A DNA stretch of 64,000 bases from Burkholderia cepacia (GTDB lineage Bacteria; Pseudomonadota; Gammaproteobacteria; Burkholderiales; Burkholderiaceae), in the NCBI RefSeq assembly GCF_001718835.1, contig NZ_CP013443.1:3348001-3412000 (forward strand). The letters are read 5' to 3'. The notes beneath the pieces were generated by a model. The model was not told the origin of the DNA and searched no databases. It saw only the letters and a list, made by a program, of their open reading frames with translations. The position numbers were made by a program, and so were the translations under genes. Shown one piece after another: positions 16,549 through 25,471 of the stretch; the stretch's first letter is position 1; each line of letters begins with the position of its first letter.

Positions 16549-18156
16549 TTACTCGACGGTCGGCGGTTGCTCGAACGTATGGAAGGGGGCCGGGCTCGGC
16601 ACCGTCCACTCGAGGCCCGTCGCGCCGTCCCACGGCTTGTCCGACGCCTTTTCCAGCTCGCCGCCGCCACGATAGGCCGGCAGCGCGACCGCGAACAGGA
16701 AGTACACCTGCGCGAGGCCGAAGCCGAATGCGCCGATCGTCGCGACCTGGTTGAAGTCCGTGAACTGCGCCGGGTAGTCCGCATAACGACGCGGCATGCC
16801 GGCGAGACCGACGAAGTGCATCGGGAAGAACGTCAGGTTGAAGAAGATCATCGACGCCCAGAAGTGGATCTTGCCGCGCGTCTCGTTGTACATCCAGCCC
16901 GTCCACTTCGGCGCCCAGTAGTACCAGCCCGAGAACAGCGCGAACAGCGAGCCGGCCACCAGCACGTAGTGGAAGTGCGCCACCACGAAGTAGGTGCCGT
17001 GATACTGGATGTCGAGCGGCGCCATCGCGAGCATCAGGCCCGTGAGGCCGCCGAACGTGAACACGAACAGGAAGCCGATCGCGAACAGCATCGGGGTTTC
17101 GAAGGTCATCGAGCCGCGCCACATCGTCGCGAGCCAGTTGAACACCTTCACGCCCGTCGGCACCGCGATCAGCATCGTCGCGTACATGAAGAACAGCTGG
17201 CCGGTGACCGGCATGCCCGTGGCGAACATGTGGTGCGCCCAGACCATGAACGACAGGATCGCGATCGAAGCCGTCGCGTACACCATCGAGCTATAGCCGA
17301 ACAGCGTCTTGCGTGCGAACGCCGGGATCACCTGCGACACGATCCCGAACGCCGGCAGAATCATGATGTACACCTCGGGGTGGCCGAAGAACCAGAAGAT
17401 GTGCTGGTACATCACCGGGTCGCCGCCGCCTGCTGCGTTGAAGAACGACGTGCCGAAGTGACGGTCGAACAGCACCATCGTGATCGCGCCTGCCAGAACC
17501 GGCATCACCGCGATCAGCAGGTACGCCGTGATCAGCCACGTCCATGCGAACATCGGCATCTTCATCAGCGTCATGCCCGGTGCGCGCATGTTCAGGATCG
17601 TCACGACGATGTTGATCCCGCCCATGATCGACGACGCACCCATGATGTGCACCGCGAAGATCGCGAAGTCCATGCCCGGGCCCATCTGCGTCGACAGCGG
17701 CGCGTAGAGCGTCCAGCCGGCGGCCGTCGCGCCGCCCGGCGCGAAGAACGAACCGACCAGCAGCACCGCCGCGACCGGCAGCAGCCAGAAGCTGAAGTTG
17801 TTCATCCGCGCGAACGCCATGTCGGACGCGCCGATCTGCAGCGGAATCATCCAGTTCGCGAAGCCGACGAACGCCGGCATGATCGCGCCGAACACCATGA
17901 TCAGGCCGTGCATCGTCGTGAGTTCGTTGAAGAACTCCGGACGCATGATCTGCAGGCCCGGCTCGAACAGCTCGGCCCGGATGCCGAGGGCCATCACGCC
18001 GCCCGACAGGAACATGATGAACGAGAACAGCAGGTACAGCGTACCGATGTCCTTGTGGTTGGTGGCGAACAGCCAGCGCCGCCAGCCGTGCGGCATTTCG
18101 TGCGCGTGGTCGTCGTGCGCGTGGTCCGCGGCTACGTCGTGCCCGATGCTAGACAT
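16549..18156 (-). CDS. ctaD: Cytochrome c oxidase subunit I (aa3 type)
   Basis: 535 residues, twelve TM helices. It contains the heme a, heme a3 and CuB sites. Seen: NELTTMHGLIMVFGAIMPAF (heme a ligand), IFWFFGHPEVYIMILPAFG (CuB His and cross-linked Tyr), AHHMFATGMPV and GTYFVVAHFHYVL. A His-rich N-terminus (HDVAADHAHDDHAHEMPHG) precedes the first helix and might bind metal, though this is not a known requirement. It starts 43 nt after coxB and is the catalytic core of the operon. Confidence 0.97.
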   Translation of the reverse strand: MSSIGHDVAADHAHDDHAHEMPHGWRRWLFATNHKDIGTLYLLFSFIMFLSGGVMALGIRAELFEPGLQIMRPEFFNELTTMHGLIMVFGAIMPAFVGFANWMIPLQIGASDMAFARMNNFSFWLLPVAAVLLVGSFFAPGGATAAGWTLYAPLSTQMGPGMDFAIFAVHIMGASSIMGGINIVVTILNMRAPGMTLMKMPMFAWTWLITAYLLIAVMPVLAGAITMVLFDRHFGTSFFNAAGGGDPVMYQHIFWFFGHPEVYIMILPAFGIVSQVIPAFARKTLFGYSSMVYATASIAILSFMVWAHHMFATGMPVTGQLFFMYATMLIAVPTGVKVFNWLATMWRGSMTFETPMLFAIGFLFVFTFGGLTGLMLAMAPLDIQYHGTYFVVAHFHYVLVAGSLFALFSGWYYWAPKWTGWMYNETRGKIHFWASMIFFNLTFFPMHFVGLAGMPRRYADYPAQFTDFNQVATIGAFGFGLAQVYFLFAVALPAYRGGGELEKASDKPWDGATGLEWTVPSPAPFHTFEQPPTVE

Positions 18157-18199
18157 GAGAATCTCCTAATGCGAATACGTCGACTAACTCAGCGACACG

Positions 18200-19774
18200 T
18201 CAAGCCGCCGGGCCGATCTCGACACGCCGGGCTTCCTTCGCGTCCGCCCCGCCCGTGATCGTTTCCGGCTTTTTGAGAATAATGTGGTCTTCCGCCACGC
18301 CTGCTGCCTTCAGCGCGTCGCGCACGGCTTGCGCGCGATGCTTCGCCAGTTCGGCGTTCGCGTCGGCCGAGCCCGTCTTGTCGGTGAAGCCCGACAGCGC
18401 GAGCTTCGCGTCCGGATGTGCCTTCGCATAGTCGGCCGCGGCGGCGATCGCCGCTTTCGCGTCGGCCGGCAGCACGCTCTTGCCCGTCTCGAAGTAGATC
18501 GTCGACAGCGCGGCCGATGCCGCTGCCGCCGCCGGCTGTTCAGCGGCGCCCGACGCGGCTTGCGCCGGTGCCGAAGCCGCTTCTGCCGGTGCCGCTGCCG
18601 CGCCCGCCGCGTCTTCCGGCATCTTGCCGTTACGCGCGTCGGCCACTTGCTTCGGCTGCAGCAGGTCGTTCTTGTGGTTGCCCCACGAATTGCGCTCGTA
18701 CGTGATGACCGAAGCGATGTCGAGATCCGACAGCGATGCCCACGACGGCATCGCGCCCTTGCCGTGCAGCACGCGCTCGACGTGGCCGGCGATCGGGCCG
18801 TTCACGATCGGGCTGCCGTCCATGGCCGGGAATGCGCCGAGGCCCTTGCCGCTCACCTGGTGGCAGGCCGCGCAGTTCGCCTTGTAGACTTCCTCGCCGT
18901 GCGCGACGAGTTCGGCCATCGTGTAGACCTTGTTCGGATCGACGGCGGCGCTGGCCAGCTTGGCCTTCTGCGCGGTGACCCACTTCGCGTAGTCTTCGTC
19001 CGACAGGACTTCGACGACGACCGGCATGTATGCGTGTTCCTTGCCGCACAGCTCGGTACAGAAACCGCGGAACGTACCGACCTTGTCGGCCTTGAACCAC
19101 GTGTCGCGCACGAAGCCGGGGATCGCATCCTGCTTCACGCCGAACGCGGGCACGTACCACGAGTGGACGACGTCGTTCGCGGTCGTGATGATGCGGATCT
19201 TCTTGTTGACCGGCACGACGAGCGGGTTGTCGACTTCCTGCAGGTAGGTGTCGGTGATCGGCTTCTTGCCCATCACTTCGTCACGCGGGGTGCTGAGCGT
19301 CGACAGGAAGCCGATGCCCTCGCCCGGGCCCTTCACGTAGTCGTAGCCCCACTTCCACTGGTAGCCGGTGACCTTGATCGTGAGATCGGCGTTGGTCGTG
19401 TCCTTCATCGCGACGACGGCCTTCGTCGCCGGCAGCGCCATCAGCACGACGATGACGAACGGCACGATCGTCCAGATGATCTCGACGGTCGTGCTTTCAT
19501 GGAAATTGGCGGCCTTGTGGCCCTTGGATTTGCGGTGCGCGAAGATCGAATAGAACATCACGCCGAACACGCCGACGAAGATCACCGTACACAGGATCAG
19601 CATCATCGTGTGGAGATCGTAGAGCTCCTCGGCGATTTTCGTGACCGGCGGCTGAAAGTTGATCTCGTTGACGCGGGGGCCGCCCGGGCTATCACCGACC
19701 GCCAGGGCGGCACCGGCAAAGAGCAATCCGCTGCATGCCAGCACGCCCGTGAGGGCTCGCTTGATTGTTTTCAT
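18200..19774 (-). CDS. coxB: Cytochrome c oxidase subunit II fused to cytochrome c and an OmpA-like domain
   Basis: 524 residues from MKTIKRALTGVLACSGLLFA, with AAGGA 5 nt upstream. A signal peptide ends near residue 25, with TM helices about 57-78 and 97-117. The CuA motif GFCTELCGKEHAYM (Cys239, Cys243, His247, Met250) is complete. A class I cytochrome c domain follows, with CAACH at about 301-305 and an axial Met near 342. An Ala/Pro-rich linker (389-422) joins an OmpA-like peptidoglycan-binding domain (about 423-522, LALSGFTDKTGSADANAELA). Caa3-type fusion is known; the extra OmpA-like domain is unusual. First structural gene, just after the DUF2244 gene. Confidence 0.96.
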   Translation of the reverse strand: MKTIKRALTGVLACSGLLFAGAALAVGDSPGGPRVNEINFQPPVTKIAEELYDLHTMMLILCTVIFVGVFGVMFYSIFAHRKSKGHKAANFHESTTVEIIWTIVPFVIVVLMALPATKAVVAMKDTTNADLTIKVTGYQWKWGYDYVKGPGEGIGFLSTLSTPRDEVMGKKPITDTYLQEVDNPLVVPVNKKIRIITTANDVVHSWYVPAFGVKQDAIPGFVRDTWFKADKVGTFRGFCTELCGKEHAYMPVVVEVLSDEDYAKWVTAQKAKLASAAVDPNKVYTMAELVAHGEEVYKANCAACHQVSGKGLGAFPAMDGSPIVNGPIAGHVERVLHGKGAMPSWASLSDLDIASVITYERNSWGNHKNDLLQPKQVADARNGKMPEDAAGAAAAPAEAASAPAQAASGAAEQPAAAAASAALSTIYFETGKSVLPADAKAAIAAAADYAKAHPDAKLALSGFTDKTGSADANAELAKHRAQAVRDALKAAGVAEDHIILKKPETITGGADAKEARRVEIGPAA

Positions 19775-19855
19775 AGCATCCTTACCCAAAATTTCCATTC
19801 AAACCCTCCCCCGTCGCAAGCCTCCGGCCCGTTTCCGGCCAGTGCCCGCGCCTCG

Positions 19856-20341
19856 TCAGCCGCAGCGCCTGAGCGATGCGCGCAGTTCGTCGGCGAACTG
19901 CGCACGCTTGTACTGCGCGAGATGCTGCCCGATTACGACGGTCTGCCCGCGCGATACCAGCCGAATCGGATCGCGTGGCGTCGCACCCGGCTCGACCCGC
20001 ACCCAGCGCGGGTTGAATTCGATCTGCGTGAGCCGCTCCGCATCCATCCGCTCGATCACGAGCCGGTGCGGATACAGCCTGATGCGTTCGTAATCGACCG
20101 CATGGCGAGCATAGATCGCAAATGCGACACCCACCGCCAGCAACTCGATTCCGGTGAAGGGCATGACGAGCCAGGCCCCCCGCCACATCAGCAATGTCGC
20201 GATCACCAGCGAGAAGCCCGCGAGCGACGCGTAAAACAGCACGAACTGGCGCGGCGACGCCGAACAGTTGCGTTTCATCAGCCAGTCTTCGAGGACGGGT
20301 TCCGCATCCGCCGCATCAGTCGAAACACACGCTGCTTCCAT
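19856..20341 (-). CDS. DUF2244 domain membrane protein
   Basis: 161 residues from MEAACVSTDAADAEPVLEDW, preceded by GTGAGGCGGCG. Two close TM segments occur in the first half (FVLFYASLAGFSLVIATLLM, WLVMPFTGIELLAVGVAFAI), followed by a cytoplasmic PH-like region (IRLYPHRLVIERMDAERLTQIEFNPRWVRVEP). This is the DUF2244 pattern. It lies 81 nt upstream of coxB on the same strand, so it may head the oxidase transcript. Function unknown. Confidence 0.85.
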   Translation of the reverse strand: MEAACVSTDAADAEPVLEDWLMKRNCSASPRQFVLFYASLAGFSLVIATLLMWRGAWLVMPFTGIELLAVGVAFAIYARHAVDYERIRLYPHRLVIERMDAERLTQIEFNPRWVRVEPGATPRDPIRLVSRGQTVVIGQHLAQYKRAQFADELRASLRRCG

Positions 20342-20575
20342 CGCCGCCTCACGCGAATGGCATGCGATGCATGCCTGCATCGGACTCGTCGCCCCGTATT
20401 GCGGGGACCCCGGGACGACAAGCTGACGCATTATAGGCGGGTTCAATGGCATCCACAAGCAAGCGGCTATCGCCCCGCAAGCCAAGCGCGACAAGCTTTC
20501 CGGCCATTTCAGGCGCCAATTCGACCCCGCTTTGCGCCGCTAATTTCAGACATAACAAAACCCCTCTTTACCGCT

Positions 20576-21537
20576 CTACCGATTCTTCGGACGGCCCTTT
20601 CCGATGTCCTCGATGCGCACGATCCCGTGCCCCTCGGCGGTCGTGCGCGGCACGGCCTTCCACGCGTGGCCGTAGATCACTTCGAACGTCAGGGCGATCG
20701 TGCCGTCCGCGCGCCGGCGCGCCTCCAGCGCGTCGCCGAGCGCCGCGCGAAAGCGCCGCGTCGCGCGCTGCGGCGCCTCGCGCTCGAACGGATAGGCACC
20801 CCAGCGGCGCACGTCGGCCAGCAGGGAGTCGGGGGTCTTGTAGGTGACGGTCAGCACTTCCTGATCCATCACGGGAATCTCGAAGCCGCTCTCGACGAGC
20901 ATGTCGCCGAGGTCGTGCATGTCGACGAATTCGATCACGCGGCGGGCGGCGCGATGCCGAGCGCCGCCTCGGCGTCCGCGCAGGCCGCGCGCAGTTCGCG
21001 CAGCGTGTCGGGGCCGAGCGTGCTGAACATCAGCAGGCCGTTCACGCGCAGCACGCGCTGCCATTCGGGCAGCACCGTGTCCGGACGCGAATGCCAGTGG
21101 AGCGCGAGATTCGACCAGATCAGGTCGAACGCGCCGCCCGGGAACGGCAGCGCGGAAAAATCGGCCTGGGCGACGCGGGGGCCGCGCTGGCCCAGCGCGC
21201 GGCCGAGCGAGGCCGGCAGCCAGCGGCGCCAGCTCGTCTGCTCGACCTCGCGCTGACCGGCTCGCGCAAGCATCGCGCCGGACAGGTCGACGCCGAATAC
21301 GGGCGCCTCCGGAAAGCGCGCGCGCAGCGCCGGCAGGTCGTCCCCGGGGCCGCAGCCCGCGTCCAGCACGGCCGCTGGGCTTACCTTGATGTATTCGAGG
21401 CGCTCGTTCATCCGCTGCGCGATCTCGCGCGGCAGGAACGCGACCGCGTCGAACGTGGCGGCGCGGCGGTCGAAGATCCGCCGCAGGCGCCTTGCGTCAT
21501 TGGCCGGACGGCCGGTTGAAGTCGAAGCTGGGGACAT
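20576..21537 (-). pseudogene. bioC: Malonyl-ACP O-methyltransferase BioC, interrupted by a frameshift
   Basis: BioC methylates malonyl-ACP to start pimelate synthesis for biotin. The N-terminal frame (MSPASTSTGRPANDARRLRR) carries the SAM-binding motif VLDAGCGPGDDLPALRARFP and runs to a TGA at 20935-20937, after GIAPPAA. The rest of the protein (RVIEFVDMHDLGDMLVESGF to IEDIGKGRPKNR) follows at once in another frame. The span is 962 nt, which is not a multiple of three, as expected for a 1-nt loss (or a loss of 4). Either the gene is inactivated, it is recoded, or the sequence has an error at about 20938-20950. Both halves look otherwise undecayed. Confidence 0.85.
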
Positions 21538-21617
21538 GTCGGGCACACTGGCGAAGAGCCCGAAGTATACTCGCTCGCCCCGCAGGCTTCATTGAGGCCA
21601 TATTGAGGAGCCTGCCG

Positions 21618-22376
21618 ATGATTCGCCGTCCGTTTCCGGAGTCGATCCGCGTCGTTATGTCGCAGGCTTTCGCGCAGATCGCGGCAATCGCGCTGCCGAA
21701 TCGCTGCGCACTGTGCGGCAATTTGTCACATACGATGATTTGCGGCGCCTGCGACGCCGCGTACTGGAACGAAGCGCGGCTGCGCTGCGGCGTCTGCGCG
21801 GTGCCGCTCGCCCCGGGGCACGCGCGGCGCGCGGCCGCGTACCGTTGCGACGCATGCCGTGCGGCACCGCCGCCGTTCGATGCGACGCTCGCGCTGGCGG
21901 ACTACCGCGCACCGCTCGACGGGCTCGCGCGCGGCCTGAAATTCCACGCGCGGCTCGCGCTCGGCGCGGAATTCGCCGGCCGGCTCGCCCGGCTGCTCGC
22001 CGACACGCACGGCGCGGACGGCGGCTTCGACGTGCTCGCGCCGGTACCCCTTGCGCATGCCCGGCTCGTCGCGCGCGGCTACAACCAGGCGTGGGCGATC
22101 GCGCGCCCGCTCGCGCGGCGGCTCGGCGTGCCGGCCGACGCGACGCTGCTCGCGCGCGTGGTGGAAACGGCGCCGCAGTCGCGGCTCGACCGGCACGCAC
22201 GGCGCGACAACGTCGCGGCATTCGCGGTGGCGGGCGGCGTCGCCGGCCGCCACGTTGCGCTCGTCGACGACGTGATGACGTCCGGCGCGACGCTCGCGGC
22301 CGCCGCGCACGCACTGAAGGCGGCGGGTGCCGCACGCGTGACGAATCTGGTTGCGCTGCGCACCGCCAGGGATTAA
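21618..22376 (+). CDS. ComF family phosphoribosyltransferase-like protein
   Basis: 252 residues from MIRRPFPESIRVVMSQAFAQ, with GAGGAG 7 nt upstream. An N-terminal zinc-finger-like part with CxxC pairs (NRCALCGNLSHTMICGACD, RCGVCAVPL, YRCDACRAAPPPF) is followed by a PRTase fold with the PRPP motif HVALVDDVMTSGATLAAAA. This is the ComF/GntX pattern. ComF is a helicase-linked competence factor in Firmicutes, whereas proteobacterial members have unclear roles, perhaps in DNA uptake and use. Divergent from bioC. Confidence 0.9.
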   Translation: MIRRPFPESIRVVMSQAFAQIAAIALPNRCALCGNLSHTMICGACDAAYWNEARLRCGVCAVPLAPGHARRAAAYRCDACRAAPPPFDATLALADYRAPLDGLARGLKFHARLALGAEFAGRLARLLADTHGADGGFDVLAPVPLAHARLVARGYNQAWAIARPLARRLGVPADATLLARVVETAPQSRLDRHARRDNVAAFAVAGGVAGRHVALVDDVMTSGATLAAAAHALKAAGAARVTNLVALRTARD

Positions 22377-22486
22377 TTAGTGAGAAGCCGGCCGCCCGCC
22401 CGCGGCCGCGATCGTGACAAACCGGCCGGTCCGGCCGCCGCCCAGCAGCGGGGGCCGCGCCGGAAACCGCCATCCGAAACCGAAAC

Positions 22487-22957
22487 ATGTTCAACGTCGT
22501 CCTCGTCGCCCCCGAAATCCCGCCGAACACCGGCAACGTGATCCGCCTGTGCGCCAACACGGGCGCGCGCCTGCACTTGATCGAGCCGCTCGGCTTCCCG
22601 CTCGACGACGCACGGATGCGCCGTGCGGGCCTCGACTATCACGAGTATGCGCAGATGCGCGTCCACCGCGACTGGGACGCGTTCATCGCGGCGGAAACGC
22701 CCGATCCGGCGCGAATGTTCGCGTTCACGACGCGCGGCTCGGGCCGCTTCCACGATCATGCATTCCTGCCCGGCGACTGGTTCGTGTTCGGCTCGGAAAC
22801 GCGCGGCCTGCCCGCCGAACTGCTCGGGCGCTTCCCGAACGAACAGCGCGTGCGCCTGCCGATGCGGCCGGACAACCGCAGCCTGAACCTGTCGAACACG
22901 GTTGCGGTGGTCGTGTTCGAGGCGTGGCGCCAGGCCGGTTTCGAAGGCGGCGCCTGA
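22487..22957 (+). CDS. trmL: tRNA (cytidine(34)-2'-O)-methyltransferase TrmL
   Basis: 156 residues, a SPOUT methyltransferase. It begins MFNVVLVAPEIPPNTGNVIR and carries the knot motifs WFVFGSETRGLP and NRSLNLSNTVAVVVFEAWRQ. It methylates the wobble nucleotide of tRNA-Leu isoacceptors using SAM. Length is typical. It stands 110 nt downstream of the comF-like gene on the same strand and faces the macrodomain gene. Confidence 0.94.
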   Translation: MFNVVLVAPEIPPNTGNVIRLCANTGARLHLIEPLGFPLDDARMRRAGLDYHEYAQMRVHRDWDAFIAAETPDPARMFAFTTRGSGRFHDHAFLPGDWFVFGSETRGLPAELLGRFPNEQRVRLPMRPDNRSLNLSNTVAVVVFEAWRQAGFEGGA

Positions 22958-22960
22958 GCG

Positions 22961-22981
22961 TCGACCATCGACCATCGACCG
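22961..22981. repeat. Short tandem repeat, three 7-nt units
   Basis: TCGACCA occurs twice, followed by TCGACCG, just after the trmL stop, in the gap between the convergent trmL and macrodomain genes. No function evident. Confidence 0.6.
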
Positions 22982-23000
22982 TCGTTCGCGCGAACGTGCG

Positions 23001-23525
23001 TCAGCGACGCGCGAGCCGCGCGCGGTACAGGTCGTAGATGTCGGGGGAAAAGCACGCGAACACCACGCGTGCGAGATTCGGCGCCTGCGGCAGCATTTCG
23101 GCGACGGTGCCCACGGCGATGTCGACGGCTTCTTCGGCCGGATAGCGATAGATTCCGCAGCTGATCGCCGGGAACGCGATCGACGTCGCCGCGACCTCCT
23201 CGGCCAGCTCGATCGCGCGGCGGTAGCACGACGCGAGCAGGTCGGCCTCGCCGCGCCTGCCGCCGTGCCACACGGGCCCGACCGCATGGATCACGTAGCG
23301 CGCCGGCAGCCCGTGGCCGCGCGTGAGCTTGGCGTCACCCGTGTCGCAGCCGCCGAGCGTGCGGCACTCTGCGAGCAGGCCGGGGCCGGCCGCGCGGTGG
23401 ATCGCGCCGTCGACGCCGCCCCCGCCGAGCAGCGAGCCGTTCGCGGCGTTGACGATCGCGTCGACATCGAGCGTCGTGATGTCGACGACCTGCGCATCGA
23501 GCGTGGTGGAACGGATCTGCAGCAT
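23001..23525 (-). CDS. Macrodomain O-acetyl-ADP-ribose deacetylase (YmdB-like)
   Basis: 174 residues, start at 23525 with GAGGAGG upstream. It is a single macro domain with VDAIVNAANGSLLGGGGVDG, AIHRAAGPGLLAECRTLGGC and ISCGIYRYP, the ADP-ribose-binding and catalytic loops of the MacroD/YmdB group. It hydrolyses O-acetyl-ADP-ribose or mono-ADP-ribose from proteins. It lies between trmL (convergent) and gpsA (same strand). Cytoplasmic, full length. Confidence 0.93.
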   Translation of the reverse strand: MLQIRSTTLDAQVVDITTLDVDAIVNAANGSLLGGGGVDGAIHRAAGPGLLAECRTLGGCDTGDAKLTRGHGLPARYVIHAVGPVWHGGRRGEADLLASCYRRAIELAEEVAATSIAFPAISCGIYRYPAEEAVDIAVGTVAEMLPQAPNLARVVFACFSPDIYDLYRARLARR

Positions 23526-23593
23526 GACGGCCTCCTCGAATGCCGGAGATGGTTCAAGCGTAATCCGCTTTGCGCGGCGATGCGACCGCCGCG

Positions 23594-24592
23594 CTACTCG
23601 GCGCGCGCGTCGCGCCGCAGCAGGCCGCTGACGGCGTCGCGCGGCGCGATGCCGTCGAACAGCACGCCGCACACGGCTTCGGTGATCGGCATCTCGATCG
23701 ACTGCGCGCGCGCGATGGCCAGCACGGCCTGCGCACAGCGCACGCCTTCGGCCACGTGGCCGAGCGCGCCGAGGATATCGTTCAGCGTGCGGCCGGCCGC
23801 CAGTTGCAGGCCGACCGTGCGGTTGCGCGACAGGTCGCCCGTTGCGGTGAGGATCAGGTCGCCGAGGCCGGTCAGGCCCGTGAAGGTTTCCGCACGGCCA
23901 CCGAGCGCGACGCCCAGCCGCGACATTTCGGCGAGGCCGCGCGTGATCAGCGCGGCACGCGCGTTCAGCCCGAGGCCGAGGCCGTCGGCGATACCGGTCG
24001 CGATCGCGAGCACGTTCTTCACCGCGCCGCCGACCTCGACACCGACCACATCGTCGCCCGTGTAGATCCGCATCGCGCCGTGATGGAACGCGGCGAGCGT
24101 GCGCTCGCGGCATTCGGCGGACGTGCTCGCCACCGTCAGCGCGACGGGCAGCGACTGCCCGACCTCGCGCGCGAAGCTCGGCCCCGACAGCACGCCGTTG
24201 CTGTGCTGCCCGGGCAGCTCGGCCGCGATCACCTGGTGCGGCAGCAGGTGCGTGTCGGCCTCGAAGCCCTTGCAGACCCAGACGATGTGCGCAGGCACGC
24301 AGCCTGCGTCGCGCATCGCGTGGCACAGCGTGCGCAGCCCGGCCACCGGCGCGGCGATCACGCACAGCGCGTCGTCCGCGGCGCCATGCGCGAGCGCGGC
24401 GCCGAGATCGGCGTCGTAGCGCAACGCGTCAGGCAGCGCGATGCCGTCCAGATAGCGGGAATTTTCGTGCCGGGCCTGCAGCCCGGCGATGAGCGCGGCA
24501 TCGCGCGCCCACAGAAGCGTATCGTGCCGCGCGGCCAGATGGCCCGCGAGCGCGGTGCCCCAGGCACCGGCGCCGAGAACGGCTACTTTCAT
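23594..24592 (-). CDS. gpsA: Glycerol-3-phosphate dehydrogenase [NAD(P)+]
   Basis: 332 residues from MKVAVLGAGAWGTALAGHLA (GxGxxG NAD-binding motif). It reduces dihydroxyacetone phosphate to sn-glycerol 3-phosphate for phospholipid synthesis. It also shows VLSGPSFAREV, VEVGGAVKNVLAIATGIADG with the catalytic Lys, and GLTGLGDLILT. The length equals the usual Burkholderia GpsA; a GTG three codons upstream, closer to a GGAGG, is an alternative. It follows secB by 28 nt, in the common secB-gpsA order. Confidence 0.95.
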   Translation of the reverse strand: MKVAVLGAGAWGTALAGHLAARHDTLLWARDAALIAGLQARHENSRYLDGIALPDALRYDADLGAALAHGAADDALCVIAAPVAGLRTLCHAMRDAGCVPAHIVWVCKGFEADTHLLPHQVIAAELPGQHSNGVLSGPSFAREVGQSLPVALTVASTSAECRERTLAAFHHGAMRIYTGDDVVGVEVGGAVKNVLAIATGIADGLGLGLNARAALITRGLAEMSRLGVALGGRAETFTGLTGLGDLILTATGDLSRNRTVGLQLAAGRTLNDILGALGHVAEGVRCAQAVLAIARAQSIEMPITEAVCGVLFDGIAPRDAVSGLLRRDARAE

Positions 24593-24620
24593 ACCCAGCA
24601 CCGGTCCTCCGAACAGAACG

Positions 24621-25103
24621 TCAGTTCAGCGTCGTGCCGTTCGGCGCGCCTGCTGCGGCACCGGCCTGCTGCTGAAGCTGCGCGAGACGCTGTTCGTACA
24701 GCGCCTGGAAGTTGATTTCCGCCAGGTGGATCGGCGGGAAGCCCGCGCGCGTGATCGCGTCGGCGATGTTCGAACGCAGGTACGGGAACAGGATCGTCGG
24801 GCACGCGATGCCGACGAGCGGATCGAGCTGTTCGTCCGGAATGTTGCGGATGTCGAAAATGCCGGCCTGCTTCGCTTCGATCAGGAACGCGACCTTGTCC
24901 TTCACCTTCGCGGTGACGGTGCCCGACACGACGACTTCGAATACGCTTTCCGCGAGGCGGTCGGCCTTGACGTCGACTTCGACTTCAACCGACGGCATGT
25001 CCTGCTCGAGGAAGATCGCCGGCGAATTCGGCTGCTCGAGCGACATATCCTTCAGGTAGACGCGCTGGATGTTGAAGAACGGTTGGTTTTCGACGTCGGA
25101 CAT
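24621..25103 (-). CDS. secB: Protein-export chaperone SecB
   Basis: 160 residues, starting MSDVENQPFFNIQRVYLKDM. It holds preproteins unfolded and hands them to SecA. Family motifs are DMSLEQPNSPAIFLEQ, the acidic SecA-binding strand VEVEVDVKADRL, and CPTILFPYLRSNIADAITRAGFPPIHLAEINF. It lies in the rhodanese-grxC-secB-gpsA run, an arrangement widespread in proteobacteria. Confidence 0.96.
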   Translation of the reverse strand: MSDVENQPFFNIQRVYLKDMSLEQPNSPAIFLEQDMPSVEVEVDVKADRLAESVFEVVVSGTVTAKVKDKVAFLIEAKQAGIFDIRNIPDEQLDPLVGIACPTILFPYLRSNIADAITRAGFPPIHLAEINFQALYEQRLAQLQQQAGAAAGAPNGTTLN

Positions 25104-25210
25104 GGTGTTTCCCTAAAAGTGGTGACGGGGCGGCCCGGCTTCTCGCCGGCCGCCACGGATGAATCCTGCGCGCCCAAGCCGCGGCGCGGCCGGCGGCCAT
25201 TCTGCCCTAA

Positions 25211-25471
25211 TCAGGCCGCTTGCAGAAGCGGAACGAGCCCGCCTTCGCGGTCGAGCTTCGACAGATCGTCGTAGCCGCCGACGTGCGTGTCGCCGATATA
25301 GATCTGCGGCACCGTGCGGCGCCCCGTGCGCGACATCATTTCGTCGCGGCGGGCCGGATCGCGGTCGATCAGCACCTTCTCGATCTGCTCGACACCGCGC
25401 AGCTTCAGCAGGCGCTCGGCCTGGATGCAATACGGACACACCTGCGTGCTGTACATCAAAACCTTGTTCAC
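25211..25471 (-). CDS. grxC: Glutaredoxin 3
   Basis: 86 residues with the dithiol active site CPYC (Cys12, Cys15) and the glutathione-binding TVPQIYIGDTHVGGYDDL. It reduces disulfides with glutathione. It starts with GTG whose first bases overlap the rhodanese TGA (GTGA), so translation is coupled. It leads into secB, 107 nt downstream. Confidence 0.95.
   Translation of the reverse strand: MNKVLMYSTQVCPYCIQAERLLKLRGVEQIEKVLIDRDPARRDEMMSRTGRRTVPQIYIGDTHVGGYDDLSKLDREGGLVPLLQAA

Noticed and set aside
20349..20558. A 69-codon minus-strand frame upstream of the DUF2244 gene
   Set aside because: Non-ATG start, no domain; probably the leader region of the oxidase operon, though it is not excluded.
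16567..21256. Long plus-strand frames over ctaD, coxB and bioC
   Set aside because: Antisense to conserved oxidase genes, no plausible product.
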